Assembly: GCA_035384605.1 (NCBI GenBank)
Contig: DAOOIV010000008.1
Coordinates: forward strand, 27,259 to 91,258
DNA: 64,000 nucleotides
Source: Phycisphaerae bacterium
GTDB lineage: Bacteria > Planctomycetota > Phycisphaerae > UBA1845 > PWPN01
Direction of reading: 5' to 3'
Made by a program: the position numbers and the translations under genes
Notes under the pieces: generated by a model
Database searches by the model: none
Seen by the model: only the letters and a program-made list of their open reading frames with translations
Told to the model about the DNA's origin: nothing
Shown: piece after piece, positions 21,510 through 30,109 of the stretch
How positions within the stretch are numbered: the first letter of the stretch is position 1
Layout of the letters: the number at the start of each line of letters is the position of its first letter

Positions 21510-23300
21510 ATGAGCAAGGCGGACTGGCTGGTTGTGGCGGCCTCGTGTGCACTGGTCTTCGTGGTCGGCATATGGTTCTCGCGACGCTCATCAAAAAAAG
21601 GAGCCGAGGGCTACTTTACCGGCAACCGCGACGTGCCCTGGTGGGCGATCGGCCTGGCCAACACGGCTACCTACCAGTCCGGCAACGGCGCCTTCGTCAT
21701 GATCGTCCTGGTCTTCGGGTTGGCCGGAAACTGGATCTGGTGGGCAAGTTGGATCATCTGGATGCCGCTGGTGGCCATCGTCTGGGCCCGATTCTGGAGA
21801 CGCATGCGGATCGTCACAACCGCCGAGCTGATTTCTCTGCGCTACGGCGGCAAACCGGCCATGATCGCCCGCAAGATATACGCGTTCGTCTGCTGTTTCG
21901 GGTTCTCCGTGCTGATCATCAGCTATATCACGGGGTTCTTCGCACAGACTATCGAGCCGCTGTGCGCGTTGAACACGAGCAGGATACTGTTGATCTTCGG
22001 CGGGACCACCGTGCTCTATACGATGTTCGGCGGTCTGCTCGGCGTGGTGTACTCGGACGTGGTTCAATTCGCGATCATGCTGCTCGGCAGCACCCTGTTT
22101 TTCTGGTTGGCGGTACCGCAGCATGGCGGATGGGAACAGATCCTGGCTCGCATCACCGCCGTCCGTCCGGAGGCTCTGACCCAGGTGCCGCCGACCAGAA
22201 GCATCGACACTCTGACCGTCCTGATCCTCGTCTTGCAGGGATGGTTCTTCGCCGGCTCGCCGACCGCCGGCGAAGGGATGACCGCACAACGGTTCATGTC
22301 GGCCCGAAACGAACGCCACGCGATCGGCGGACAGTTGTTCAACTGTTTCCTTGCTCTCACGCTGCGCACGCTGCCATTGATCGGACTGGGAATCATCGCC
22401 ATGGCCCTGTTCTGGACGTCTGCCTCCGATGCACAACTGGGACCAGCGCCGGCGGGCATGTCCTCGCTCGACAAGCCGGCCCATGCCTGGGGGGAACTCA
22501 TCAAGCGGTGCAACCTGCCTGTCGGTTTTGTGGGCCTGCTTGTCGCGGCGGAAGCGGCGGCTTACATGTCAACTCTCAGCTCGTTGACCAACTGGGGCGG
22601 CAGCTTTGTGGTCAACGACCTGCTGCCTTCGCAAAACGATCCCCGTCGCCAGGTATGGGTCAGTCGGATAACCACACTCCTGCTGTTTGTCCTCGCGGCA
22701 ACGATCACCCTTTTGTTCGTCGACGACATGGTGAGTTGGTTCAAGTTCATCAACAACGCGATGGTTATCTTCTTCCTGCCCCTGGCATGTTTCCGGTTCT
22801 TCTGGTGGCGGTTCAACGTGTGGGGTGAGTTGGCGGCGATCCTGCTGGGGTTGCCTATCGAGATCCTGGTCTGGTTTGTGCTGGGCTATCAGGAAAAACC
22901 GATGTGGCAGGGACTCGGCATGCTGTTCGTGCTCAGCTTCGTGCTGCTGACAATCGTGACGCTGCTGACGCCGCCCGAGTCGCCGGAAACGCTGAAACGG
23001 TTCTATAAACGATGCCGGCCTCCAGGCTTCTGGGGACCGGTTCGCGGTGACACCGACCTCGCGGGTCGCCACGACCCCTCCTCCGCTCGGTTGGTCTTTG
23101 ACTCGATTCTCGGTATCCTCGCGTGCCTGGGGCTGGTTCTGGCAACCAATGCGGTATTCGTAAAGGACTGGCCCGTGATGATCGGCGGCCTGGCCGCTGC
23201 CGTCGTGCTCGGCGGCTGGCTGTTGGCAAGGGTCCTGGAGTCCGGCCCGGCCGATGATCCAACGCCGGACGCTTCCGGCCTGCCGAGATCGAGTACGTAG
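21510..23300 (+). CDS. Sodium:solute symporter (SSS family)
   Basis: 596 residues with about thirteen hydrophobic segments, starting LVVAASCALVFVVGIWFSRR, GYFTGNRDVPWWAIGLANTA (the family TM2 motif around residues 34-53) and MFGGLLGVVYSDVVQFAIML. AGGTAACAGA precedes the ATG. The family moves sugars, amino acids or organic acids with sodium. Location between a sulfatase and an aminotransferase points to a sugar or amino sugar released by the sulfatase. The C-terminal 80 residues add one more pair of membrane segments after a basic loop. Confidence 0.93.
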   Translation: MSKADWLVVAASCALVFVVGIWFSRRSSKKGAEGYFTGNRDVPWWAIGLANTATYQSGNGAFVMIVLVFGLAGNWIWWASWIIWMPLVAIVWARFWRRMRIVTTAELISLRYGGKPAMIARKIYAFVCCFGFSVLIISYITGFFAQTIEPLCALNTSRILLIFGGTTVLYTMFGGLLGVVYSDVVQFAIMLLGSTLFFWLAVPQHGGWEQILARITAVRPEALTQVPPTRSIDTLTVLILVLQGWFFAGSPTAGEGMTAQRFMSARNERHAIGGQLFNCFLALTLRTLPLIGLGIIAMALFWTSASDAQLGPAPAGMSSLDKPAHAWGELIKRCNLPVGFVGLLVAAEAAAYMSTLSSLTNWGGSFVVNDLLPSQNDPRRQVWVSRITTLLLFVLAATITLLFVDDMVSWFKFINNAMVIFFLPLACFRFFWWRFNVWGELAAILLGLPIEILVWFVLGYQEKPMWQGLGMLFVLSFVLLTIVTLLTPPESPETLKRFYKRCRPPGFWGPVRGDTDLAGRHDPSSARLVFDSILGILACLGLVLATNAVFVKDWPVMIGGLAAAVVLGGWLLARVLESGPADDPTPDASGLPRSST

Positions 23301-23349
23301 CACGCCCGGCACCGAGCAACGCCGGTACATCAACGAAAGGATGAGGCCG

Positions 23350-24573
23350 ATGGCAGCCCAACTCGCGATTCACGGTGGCACACCGGTCAGAACAAAGCCG
23401 TTCCCTTCCTGGCCGGTCTACGGACAACCCGAGGAACAGGCCGTCCTGCGAGCCCTGCGCAGCGGCAAGTGGGGCAAGCTCGACGGGGTCGAGGTCGCCG
23501 CATTCGAGCGGGATTTCGCGCGATACCAGGGTGCCCGGCACGGCATCGCCGTCCTCAACGGTACAGTCGCGATCCAAGTCGCCCTCATGGCCGCCGGTAT
23601 CAAACCGGGCGATGAAGTCATTGTCCCGCCCTACACCTTCTTGGCGACGGCCACCGCAGTCGTGACCTCCAATGCCACGCCGGTCTTCGCCGATATCGAG
23701 CTGGACACGTTCAATATCGACCCCAAGGCGATCGAGGCCCTGATCACCTCGCGCACCAGGGCCATTATTCCGGTCCACTTCGCCGGTCTGCCGGCCGACA
23801 TGGATGCGATCATGGCCATTGCCAGGCGCCACAACCTGGTGGTCATCGAAGACGCCGCCCACGCCCACGCGGCCGAGTACAAGGGGCGCCGCGCCGGGTC
23901 CATCGGTCACATGGGAACATTCTCTTTCCAATCCAGCAAGAACCTCACCGCCGGTGAAGGCGGTTTCATCACCACCAACGACCCCGCGCTGGCCGAGGCC
24001 TGTCGCGAAATTCATAACTGCGGGCGGCGCGAGGGCCATGCGTGGTACGAGCATTTCGTGATTGCGGCGAACTTCCGGCTGAGCGAGATCCAGGGTGCTT
24101 TGCTCAACGCACAGCTCCAACGGCTGGAGGAACAGGCCCGACGCCGATGGGAGAACGGCCGGTACCTCACCGAACAGCTCGGCCAGATCCCCGGAATCAA
24201 GCCGCAGAAGATCATCCCGGAGTGCACGCGCCACGCGTTTCACTTGTACTGCTTCCGCATCGACGCCCAGGAACTCGGGGCTCCCAGGCAGGCATTTCTT
24301 GAGGCGCTTGCGGCCGAAGGAATCCCTGACTTCGGAGGCTACCCGCTGCCCCTTTATAAGCAGCGGGTGTTCTTGGACCGCGCGTTCGGCCCCTTCGACG
24401 GCTGCCGCGGCATCGACTACGCAAAAACCTGTTGCCCGAACTGCGAGAAGATCTGCTACGAACAGGGCGGGTGGCTTGAACACCGAATGCTGCTGGGCAC
24501 GCGCGAGGACATGGACGATATTGTCGCCGCGTTCCGCAAGGTATACGAAAACCGCAGCCGACTGCAGGGCTGA
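23350..24573 (+). CDS. DegT/DnrJ/EryC1/StrS-family PLP aminotransferase
   Basis: 407 residues from ATG 23350 after an AAAGGATGAGG stretch; an ATG at 23341 is too close to that site. LAIHGGTPVRTKPFPSWPVY is the typical start of this family. Key residues: GTVAIQVALMAAG, PPYTFLATATAV, VIEDAAHAHAAEYKG and the PLP lysine in SFQSSKNLTAGEGG (about 191-204). Members transaminate keto sugars; this branch (Ala/Gly-rich opening, late KTCCPNCEKICYE with four cysteines) is common in planctomycetes beside oxidoreductases and sulfatases. It may process the imported sugar. Confidence 0.92.
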   Translation: MAAQLAIHGGTPVRTKPFPSWPVYGQPEEQAVLRALRSGKWGKLDGVEVAAFERDFARYQGARHGIAVLNGTVAIQVALMAAGIKPGDEVIVPPYTFLATATAVVTSNATPVFADIELDTFNIDPKAIEALITSRTRAIIPVHFAGLPADMDAIMAIARRHNLVVIEDAAHAHAAEYKGRRAGSIGHMGTFSFQSSKNLTAGEGGFITTNDPALAEACREIHNCGRREGHAWYEHFVIAANFRLSEIQGALLNAQLQRLEEQARRRWENGRYLTEQLGQIPGIKPQKIIPECTRHAFHLYCFRIDAQELGAPRQAFLEALAAEGIPDFGGYPLPLYKQRVFLDRAFGPFDGCRGIDYAKTCCPNCEKICYEQGGWLEHRMLLGTREDMDDIVAAFRKVYENRSRLQG

Positions 24574-24645
24574 ACCATTGCCGGACAAGCATCGTGAAAG
24601 GCCCTGCAGACAATCGAGACGAGAGGGCCTGCCGCCCGAGCACCG

Positions 24646-26232
24646 TCAACCGACATGCACCGAATTGGCGGGGGCCAGCCTCGCAGGGACAGCCGGTCCG
24701 GCAACTGCCTCCGCCTCCGGCAGCGGGCGCGGTCTCGACGAGAGGCCGGCTTCCGGGCGGGAGATCCAACCGATGGTTAGAAACGAAACGGCATAGATGG
24801 CCAGAAAAACGCTGAATGCCGGCCCGTGAACGGCGGTGACATAGATCGCCCAAGTGGCCGAACAGTATGCACCGATCAACATCTCCGCGAACCACAGCCG
24901 GCGGAACCTCTGGGCCTTATAGCGACTGGTGAACCTGGCATTCCGGGTGCTGCCGGATTTCGGCGTGCGCACGAACTCGCCCCCTCGTACGTACAGGCCG
25001 CGGATGACCGCCAGGGCGTTGTTGATCGACAAACCGGTGCCAAGAAGCAGCATCACCGGCGTCATTCGCACGCCGCCGAGGCCGCCGCCCAGATGGTAGC
25101 GGGCATAGCCGTAAACGATCGGCGAGGCCACAACCGTGAGAATCATCAATCCCCAGCCGAACACAAAGCACCACCAGAACGGAAGCGGATCAACCATCGC
25201 GAGCATGGGCCGGGCCAGCAGCGCCAGCATCAGGGTCCAGAGATAGACCGCGTAATGAGTCAAATGTAGCGTGGCCTCGATCTTGTGCGACAGGCCCAGG
25301 GATGACCGCCAGATTCTGGGCAGCAGCTTGATCGCCGTCTGGACACCCCCTGTGGCCCACCGCCGCTGCTGCGCCTTCAGGGCGCTGATCGTGCTCGGCA
25401 ATTCCGCGGGACAGGCCAGTTCCAGACAGTAGTCGATTCGCCAGCCGGCGAGCTGGACACGGTAAGACAGGTCGAGATCCTCCGTCAAGGTGTCGGCAGA
25501 CCAGCCTCCGACGGCCGGATCCTCAATGGCCGCCTTGCGCCAGATGCCGGCCGTGCCGTTGAAGTTCATCATCAGGCCGTTCCAAGCTCGCGCCCCCTGC
25601 TCGACTGCAAAATGCGCGTCCAAGGCCACCGACTGGGCTTTCGTCAGCCAGGATTCTTCCTGGTTCAGGTGCGCCCAGCGGCCTTGGACGCACGCCACCT
25701 TCTCATCTCGGGCCAGCAACGGCACCGCGCGACGAAGGAAATCCTTCGGGGGCACGAAGTCAGCATCAAAAATCGCCACAAGCGGATGACGACAATGAGC
25801 CAGACCGGCTTTCAAGGCCCCGGCTTTGAATCCCTGCCGGTTGTCGCGGTGAAGAACTTCGATATCGACACCCTGTTCCCGCAACCTGCGAGCGGTGCGA
25901 TCGACCAGCAGGCGGGTTTCGTCCGTGCTGTCATCCAGAACCTGTATCGAATGCTTGCCACGAGGATAGTCCATCGCCGCCACCGCTTCCATGACCCGAG
26001 TGGCAACATCGGCCTCGTTGTAGATGGGGATCTGCGTGGTGACGCCCGGCCACTCGCGCTCCGGTGTGTTGGCGAGGTAGTGGTCTACGAATGCTCGTTG
26101 CTCGGCACCCTTGACGCTGCGGCGGCGATGAAAAAGGAACAGCAGTATATAAAGGTGCAAACCGTAGACGGACAACATGGCCGTACTGACCATGAACAGT
26201 CCCACAAGGACGGCATCGAACCAATTACTCAC
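24646..26232 (-). CDS. Processive family-2 glycosyltransferase (cellulose/mannan synthase type)
   Basis: 528 residues from GTG 26232. One N-terminal membrane segment (LVGLFMVSTAMLSVYGLHLY), then the GT2 domain: TTQIPIYNEADVATRV, VLDDSTDET, FDADFVPP, TEDLDLSYR and QQRRWATGG, the D,D,D,QxxRW set of processive beta-glycan synthases, followed by several membrane segments (about 310-480). The loop order and length resemble the plant CslA-like beta-mannan synthase branch found in bacteria. It probably makes and exports a beta-linked polysaccharide. The gene stands alone and is tail to tail with the aminotransferase gene. Confidence 0.92.
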   Translation of the reverse strand: MSNWFDAVLVGLFMVSTAMLSVYGLHLYILLFLFHRRRSVKGAEQRAFVDHYLANTPEREWPGVTTQIPIYNEADVATRVMEAVAAMDYPRGKHSIQVLDDSTDETRLLVDRTARRLREQGVDIEVLHRDNRQGFKAGALKAGLAHCRHPLVAIFDADFVPPKDFLRRAVPLLARDEKVACVQGRWAHLNQEESWLTKAQSVALDAHFAVEQGARAWNGLMMNFNGTAGIWRKAAIEDPAVGGWSADTLTEDLDLSYRVQLAGWRIDYCLELACPAELPSTISALKAQQRRWATGGVQTAIKLLPRIWRSSLGLSHKIEATLHLTHYAVYLWTLMLALLARPMLAMVDPLPFWWCFVFGWGLMILTVVASPIVYGYARYHLGGGLGGVRMTPVMLLLGTGLSINNALAVIRGLYVRGGEFVRTPKSGSTRNARFTSRYKAQRFRRLWFAEMLIGAYCSATWAIYVTAVHGPAFSVFLAIYAVSFLTIGWISRPEAGLSSRPRPLPEAEAVAGPAVPARLAPANSVHVG

Positions 26233-26972
26233 TGCGACCCGCCTCGCGCCGCGCGGCCAATAGACAAAACAAACCTCGGCGACCGGCCGTCAATGCCGCA
26301 GCCGCCCGTTCAAGAAAAGCCGTGGATACCCACGCTTTGAGCACGACACCCTGCGCCGCGGGTGCCGATTGCCCGCGTCATCCTCTGGTCATCCCAATCA
26401 TGGCGAGCCGCTCCGTCCATGTGCCTGATTTGGGACCGCATCGAGAAGCCATTGGCTGTCACATTAATTGTGCCTGGGCGGGCTGTCAACGAAGAGCGGT
26501 GAATGCCCCCTGACAAGCGGAACGTGGCGACGGCGGCATACCGGGGGTGCGCGACCGTCTGGACGGGCATGCCGACCGGTCCAGGTTGGGCGATCAACCT
26601 CTTCAAGGGGTGTTCCCGCCAAAGGCGGGCTGACAGGCCGGCCGTTATACGGCCGGTTGGTGGTCGCCCACGGTTCTTCCCTTTCCTTTCCAGGGTCTCG
26701 GCCCGTTAAAACGGCCCCCGATGGGGTAACACAGCGAAGGAGGAATTGGCCGACCGTGAACCAGTCGTAAAAGACCGGCCTATTTGCCCTTCGGGAAAGA
26801 CCGCTGAATCGCTCTGCTTTCGGCTTGCGTTCACGACAACCGGCTCAGCCGCCAGAAGTGCCGCCGCTTCTGTCACGGGCCCACATAACGGCGGCGGCCT
26901 TGCCGGATCTTGACTTGCCCGGCGGTGATTCGTAACGTTTGCGTTTCGTTTTCAGTGAAAGGAACCCAAGCC
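26233..26972. other. 740-base gap with hairpins before argB
   Basis: Contains two adjacent stem-loops: CCCGCC-AAA-GGCGGG (26615-26629) and CCGGCCG-TTATA-CGGCCGG (26638-26656). Small frames on both strands have no family resemblance. The density of stems and the length of the gap could mean a structured leader or a small RNA, but no known riboswitch core was recognised. Confidence 0.35.
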
Positions 26973-27848
26973 GTGCAGGAAGCCATCGCCAAGGCAGGAT
27001 CCCTGATCGAAGCTCTGCCATATATCCAAGGATATTACGACAAGATCGTGGTGGTGAAACTGGGCGGTTCGGTCATGGATAACCCCGAGACCGAAAGGGA
27101 ACTGCTGCGAGACGTAGTGTTCATGAACTACGTCGGAATGCAGCCGATCATCGTGCATGGCGGCGGTAAAGAGATCAATGCGGCGATGGACGACGCGGGC
27201 CTTGAGCCGGTTTTTGTCCAAGGACTTCGCTATACGGACGACCGAACGCTGGCTATCGCCGAGCAGGTTCTCTGCGGCCGCATCAACCGACGGCTCGTCG
27301 AGACGCTGGAATCGCTCGGTGTTGCGGCTATCGGGCTGAACAGTCTGACAAGCTGTGTCTTGTTCGCCGAGCAGATGTATCTATGTGGGGAGGAGAACCG
27401 CCGGATCGATGTCGGCTACGTCGGAAAGATCGAGAGAGTCAACGCCAGGATTCTCGAGCTGCTCTGTGAGGCCGACACGATTCCCGTCATCGCCCCGATT
27501 GCCCGTGACCGCAGCGGAGGCAAGCTGAACTGCAATGCCGACACGGCAGCCGGCGAGGTAGCCGCGGCCGTCAAGGCCGAAAAACTGGTGATGGTCTCGG
27601 ACACTCACGGCATCCGCGAGAATCCCAAAGATCCCGAGTCCTTCCGCCCGACGCTCAACCGGAAGGAAATCACCGATTTCATGAACCGCGGCATCATCGA
27701 CAAAGGAATGGTCCCGAAGGTTCAGGCTTGCCTGCGGGCCCTGGAGGCCGGAACCCGGAAGGCTCATATCATCGACGGCCGCATCCCTCACTCACTGCTC
27801 CTGGAGATCTTTACCGACAAGGGGATCGGCACGCAGATTCTGCAGTAA
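26973..27848 (+). CDS. argB: Acetylglutamate kinase
   Basis: 291 residues from GTG 26973, eight bases after AAAGGAA; the frame to ATG 26910 lacks a site. Phosphorylates N-acetylglutamate in arginine biosynthesis. Motifs: KIVVVKLGGSVMDN (about 26-39), PIIVHGGGKEINAAM, the substrate-loop GLRYTDDRTL, CNADTAAGEVAAAVKAEKLV and IDKGMVPKVQACLRAL. Length fits the arginine-sensitive or -insensitive hexameric or dimeric forms; the N-terminal helix (AVQEAIAKAGSLIEALPYI) suggests the arginine-regulated type. No other arg genes are nearby. Confidence 0.95.
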   Translation: MQEAIAKAGSLIEALPYIQGYYDKIVVVKLGGSVMDNPETERELLRDVVFMNYVGMQPIIVHGGGKEINAAMDDAGLEPVFVQGLRYTDDRTLAIAEQVLCGRINRRLVETLESLGVAAIGLNSLTSCVLFAEQMYLCGEENRRIDVGYVGKIERVNARILELLCEADTIPVIAPIARDRSGGKLNCNADTAAGEVAAAVKAEKLVMVSDTHGIRENPKDPESFRPTLNRKEITDFMNRGIIDKGMVPKVQACLRALEAGTRKAHIIDGRIPHSLLLEIFTDKGIGTQILQ

Positions 27849-27966
27849 AGATATGCTTTGAGTCCCCAGGAAACGTACCGGATCACCCCTGCCTGCGTTC
27901 AGAGCACGCAGTGGGGCAGACGTACCACCGGCAAGGACGGGGCGCGATCAACCGCCAAAAGCAGAT

Positions 27967-27997
27967 GGGGCGAACCAGCACTTCTCTGATTCGCCCC
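27967..27997. terminator. Hairpin between argB and the lipopeptide gene
   Basis: GGGGCGAACCAG pairs with CTGATTCGCCCC around a short loop. On the minus strand ATCTGCTTTT follows, so it fits a terminator for the leftward lipopeptide gene; it may also end argB transcription from the other side, where the T run is poor. Confidence 0.5.
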
Positions 27998-28065
27998 AAA
28001 TCTCTTGCCGTGTCGTATTCCGACTCGGGTTCTGCAACCCTTGTCGGTTACCCTGATTACAGGGA

Positions 28066-28209
28066 TTAGGCCGCCGGCATCGCGCCCATGAGCAGCTCGA
28101 GAAGGTTCACCAGGACCCCCGCGGTGCAGCAACTGATCTTGGGCATGCAGCCGCAGCCACAACCAAACAGGGTTGCCGCCGACACGATCGCAAACATGAC
28201 TTTCTTCAT
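28066..28209 (-). CDS. 47-residue Cys-rich lipopeptide, tandem copy 1
   Basis: Unlisted small gene from ATG 28209 with AAAGGAG upstream to TAA 28068-28066. The product begins MKKVMFAIVSAATLFGCGCG, a signal with lipobox-like TLFGC, followed by CMPKISCCTAGVLV and a hydrophobic C-terminal helix (NLLELLMGAMP). Six cysteines follow the signal in about fifteen residues. A paralog with the same layout lies 395 bases upstream on the same strand. No family is known to me; it could be a small envelope lipoprotein, a metal-binding peptide or a secreted peptide. Confidence 0.7.
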   Translation of the reverse strand: MKKVMFAIVSAATLFGCGCGCMPKISCCTAGVLVNLLELLMGAMPAA

Positions 28210-28463
28210 CGTTCTTCTCCTTTAGAAGATACTGGCGAGCTCAGAACCTCAGGCCGCCAAAACCAACAAACAGGGAAACACTTCCACTCACGTCAGGTTA
28301 TCGGCGCTCATCCACCGTGACGTCCGTTACTCCCGCCTCACGTCCTAGCCTTGCGATTCCCACCCATGCCCCGGATCCCCGCAATCAGTTTCCTCAGAAC
28401 ATCCGTCGCGATCCAATCCGGGCCCTCGTGACCCTTTCGGTCACTCCGATCACAACACAAGGA

Positions 28464-28604
28464 TTAGGCCGCAGGCATCGCGCCCAGCAACAGCTCAAGG
28501 AGGTCCACCAGGACACCCGCGGTGCAGCACCCGATCTTCGGCATGCAGCAGCCACACGCAAACAGAGTTGCCGCCGACACAATCGCAAACATGACTTTCT
28601 TCAT
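28464..28604 (-). CDS. 46-residue Cys-rich lipopeptide, tandem copy 2
   Basis: Paralog of the 28066 gene, ATG 28604 with AAAGGAG. It starts MKKVMFAIVSAATLFACGCC and continues MPKIGCCTAGVLVDLLELLL. Compared with copy 1 it has one residue deleted in the Cys cluster and few substitutions, mostly conservative, which suggests purifying selection on both copies. A longer frame to 28736 includes upstream bases that belong to the duplicated leader and is not the gene start. Confidence 0.7.
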   Translation of the reverse strand: MKKVMFAIVSAATLFACGCCMPKIGCCTAGVLVDLLELLLGAMPAA

Positions 28605-28710
28605 CGTTCTTCTCCTTTGAAGATACTGGCTAGCACAAAACCTCAGGCCGCCAAAAAAACAAACAGAGGAAAACTTCCACTCACGTCCAGGCATCGGCGT
28701 CACTGCGCCG

Positions 28711-29132
28711 AGTTGTTCAAAACTACCTCGCGCCATGGCACCCAGGTGATGACCTGGGAATACGGCAGACCTATAAACATCGGTCGCATAGCATAGTGTC
28801 CATGAGTTAGCTTGACAAGGGGTCCAGCATGAAAAGCTGGACCCCGCACATTGCTCACAGGCAGAACCAACCGCGCCTCAGGCCTTTCGACCGTATTCCG
28901 TCTGCCTATATGGACATCCTTCATTCTATCGGACGACCGAAACCATATCCTACAATCCGATTCAATGCAACCCCCCATGCCCCAAAAAAACCGCAGGCAT
29001 CCTTCCTTTGACTCGCCCGCCAAAGACGCTGTACATTACCGCCCAACTCACAAGCGGCAAGGGCGAAAGGGGGTCAAAATCGGCCAAGATAGGCGATTCT
29101 TAGCCTCTATCCAGATTGCAGCTCTTCACAAA
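28711..29132. other. Divergent promoter region of lipopeptide copy 2 and the ABC ATPase
   Basis: About 420 bases with A/T-richer patches than the neighbourhood. The plus-strand ABC frame runs open through much of it, but residues before 29133 have no family resemblance. No convincing -35/-10 pair or operator was picked out by eye. Confidence 0.3.
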
Positions 29133-29933
29133 ATGAGCCTTATCCACCTATCAAACATCACGATGGTTCGTCAAGGGCAGCGGATTCTGGCGGATATCAC
29201 CTGGCATGTCAAGAAGGGCCAGCATTGGGCCTTGTTGGGCGCCAACGGTTCCGGAAAAACCACCCTGCTCAAGGTCATCACGGGATATGAATGGCCCACA
29301 ACAGGGTCTGTGACGGTTCTTCGTCAATCATTTGGGAAGTGCAATTTGCCTGAATTCCGCAAGCAGGTGGGATGGGCCAGCAGTGCGATTGAAAGCCGGT
29401 TACCCGTCTATGAACGCGCGATCGACATCGTGGCGTCGGGCTTCTTTGCGTCAATCGGCCTTTACCGGCAGCCCTCCGAGGCCGAGTGGCTTACGGCAAC
29501 AGAAATCATTCGACATGTCGGCGGCGACCAGATCATGCACCGCCCCTTCGGCCTGCTTTCACAAGGAGAGCAACGCCGGATTGTGATCGCCAGGGCTCTG
29601 GTCAATCGGCCGCAACTCTTGCTGCTCGATGAACCGTGTGCAGGACTCGACCCGGCCGCCAGAGAGAGCCTCCTCGCCGACTTGGAACGCTTGGCACGAT
29701 CGCCGCACGCACCGACCATCATCATGGTCACACACCATGTTGAAGAGATCGGCCCCTGGATCGGCCACGTTCTGGTACTCAAGAACGGTACTGTGTTGAA
29801 AGCAGGACCCAAGAACGAGACCCTCACAACCCCCGTTCTTTCGGAAGCGCTCGGTTGTCTCTGTGAGGTCGAGAAGCTGGGCGATCGCTATCGGCTGACC
29901 CTGATCGGGGGCCAATCCTGTTCCCCCACCTGA
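29133..29933 (+). CDS. Stand-alone ABC transporter ATPase
   Basis: 266 residues from ATG 29133. MSLIHLSNITMVRQGQRILA opens the nucleotide-binding domain; Walker A GANGSGKTT (about 38-46), signature LLSQGEQRRI, Walker B LLLLDEPCAGLD and the switch histidine in VTHHVEEI are intact. The order and the spacing resemble the YlmA/ModF-like branch of solo ATPases. No permease gene is adjacent, so the partner must be elsewhere or the protein acts alone. It is divergent from the lipopeptide genes; export of those peptides is a guess only. Confidence 0.88.
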   Translation: MSLIHLSNITMVRQGQRILADITWHVKKGQHWALLGANGSGKTTLLKVITGYEWPTTGSVTVLRQSFGKCNLPEFRKQVGWASSAIESRLPVYERAIDIVASGFFASIGLYRQPSEAEWLTATEIIRHVGGDQIMHRPFGLLSQGEQRRIVIARALVNRPQLLLLDEPCAGLDPAARESLLADLERLARSPHAPTIIMVTHHVEEIGPWIGHVLVLKNGTVLKAGPKNETLTTPVLSEALGCLCEVEKLGDRYRLTLIGGQSCSPT

Positions 29934-30109
29934 TTCTCCACGGCGATCGCATCTCGAAAAACCACACGACCAGGGGCGTCGAACCGTCAATGCTTTGCAT
30001 CGGCTCCTCATATTCAGATAGAATGACGAATCCTGGAAAGCCCAGATCCGCTTGCTGAATTGCAGGCGGCAGGGAGGCTATCCATCAGCATCTCGGCAAT
30101 GGAGGTCCG

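Larger units (their letters stand above)
28051..28710. repeat. Tandem duplication carrying both lipopeptide genes
   Basis: Two units of about 260 bases, 28051-28313 and 28449-28710, spaced 398 bases apart, share the gene and about 100 bases upstream of it (for example CCTCAGGCCGCCAAAA and CTTCCACTCACGTC). The 130-base stretch between units is unrelated. The duplicated upstream part probably carries the promoter and leader. Confidence 0.75.

Noticed and set aside
19747..21594. 615-residue minus-strand frame
   Set aside because: Antisense to the sulfatase gene, no motifs; an effect of GC-rich codon use.
26503..26709. 68-residue plus-strand frame in the gap before argB
   Set aside because: Passes through two perfect hairpins and has no family resemblance or good ribosome binding site.
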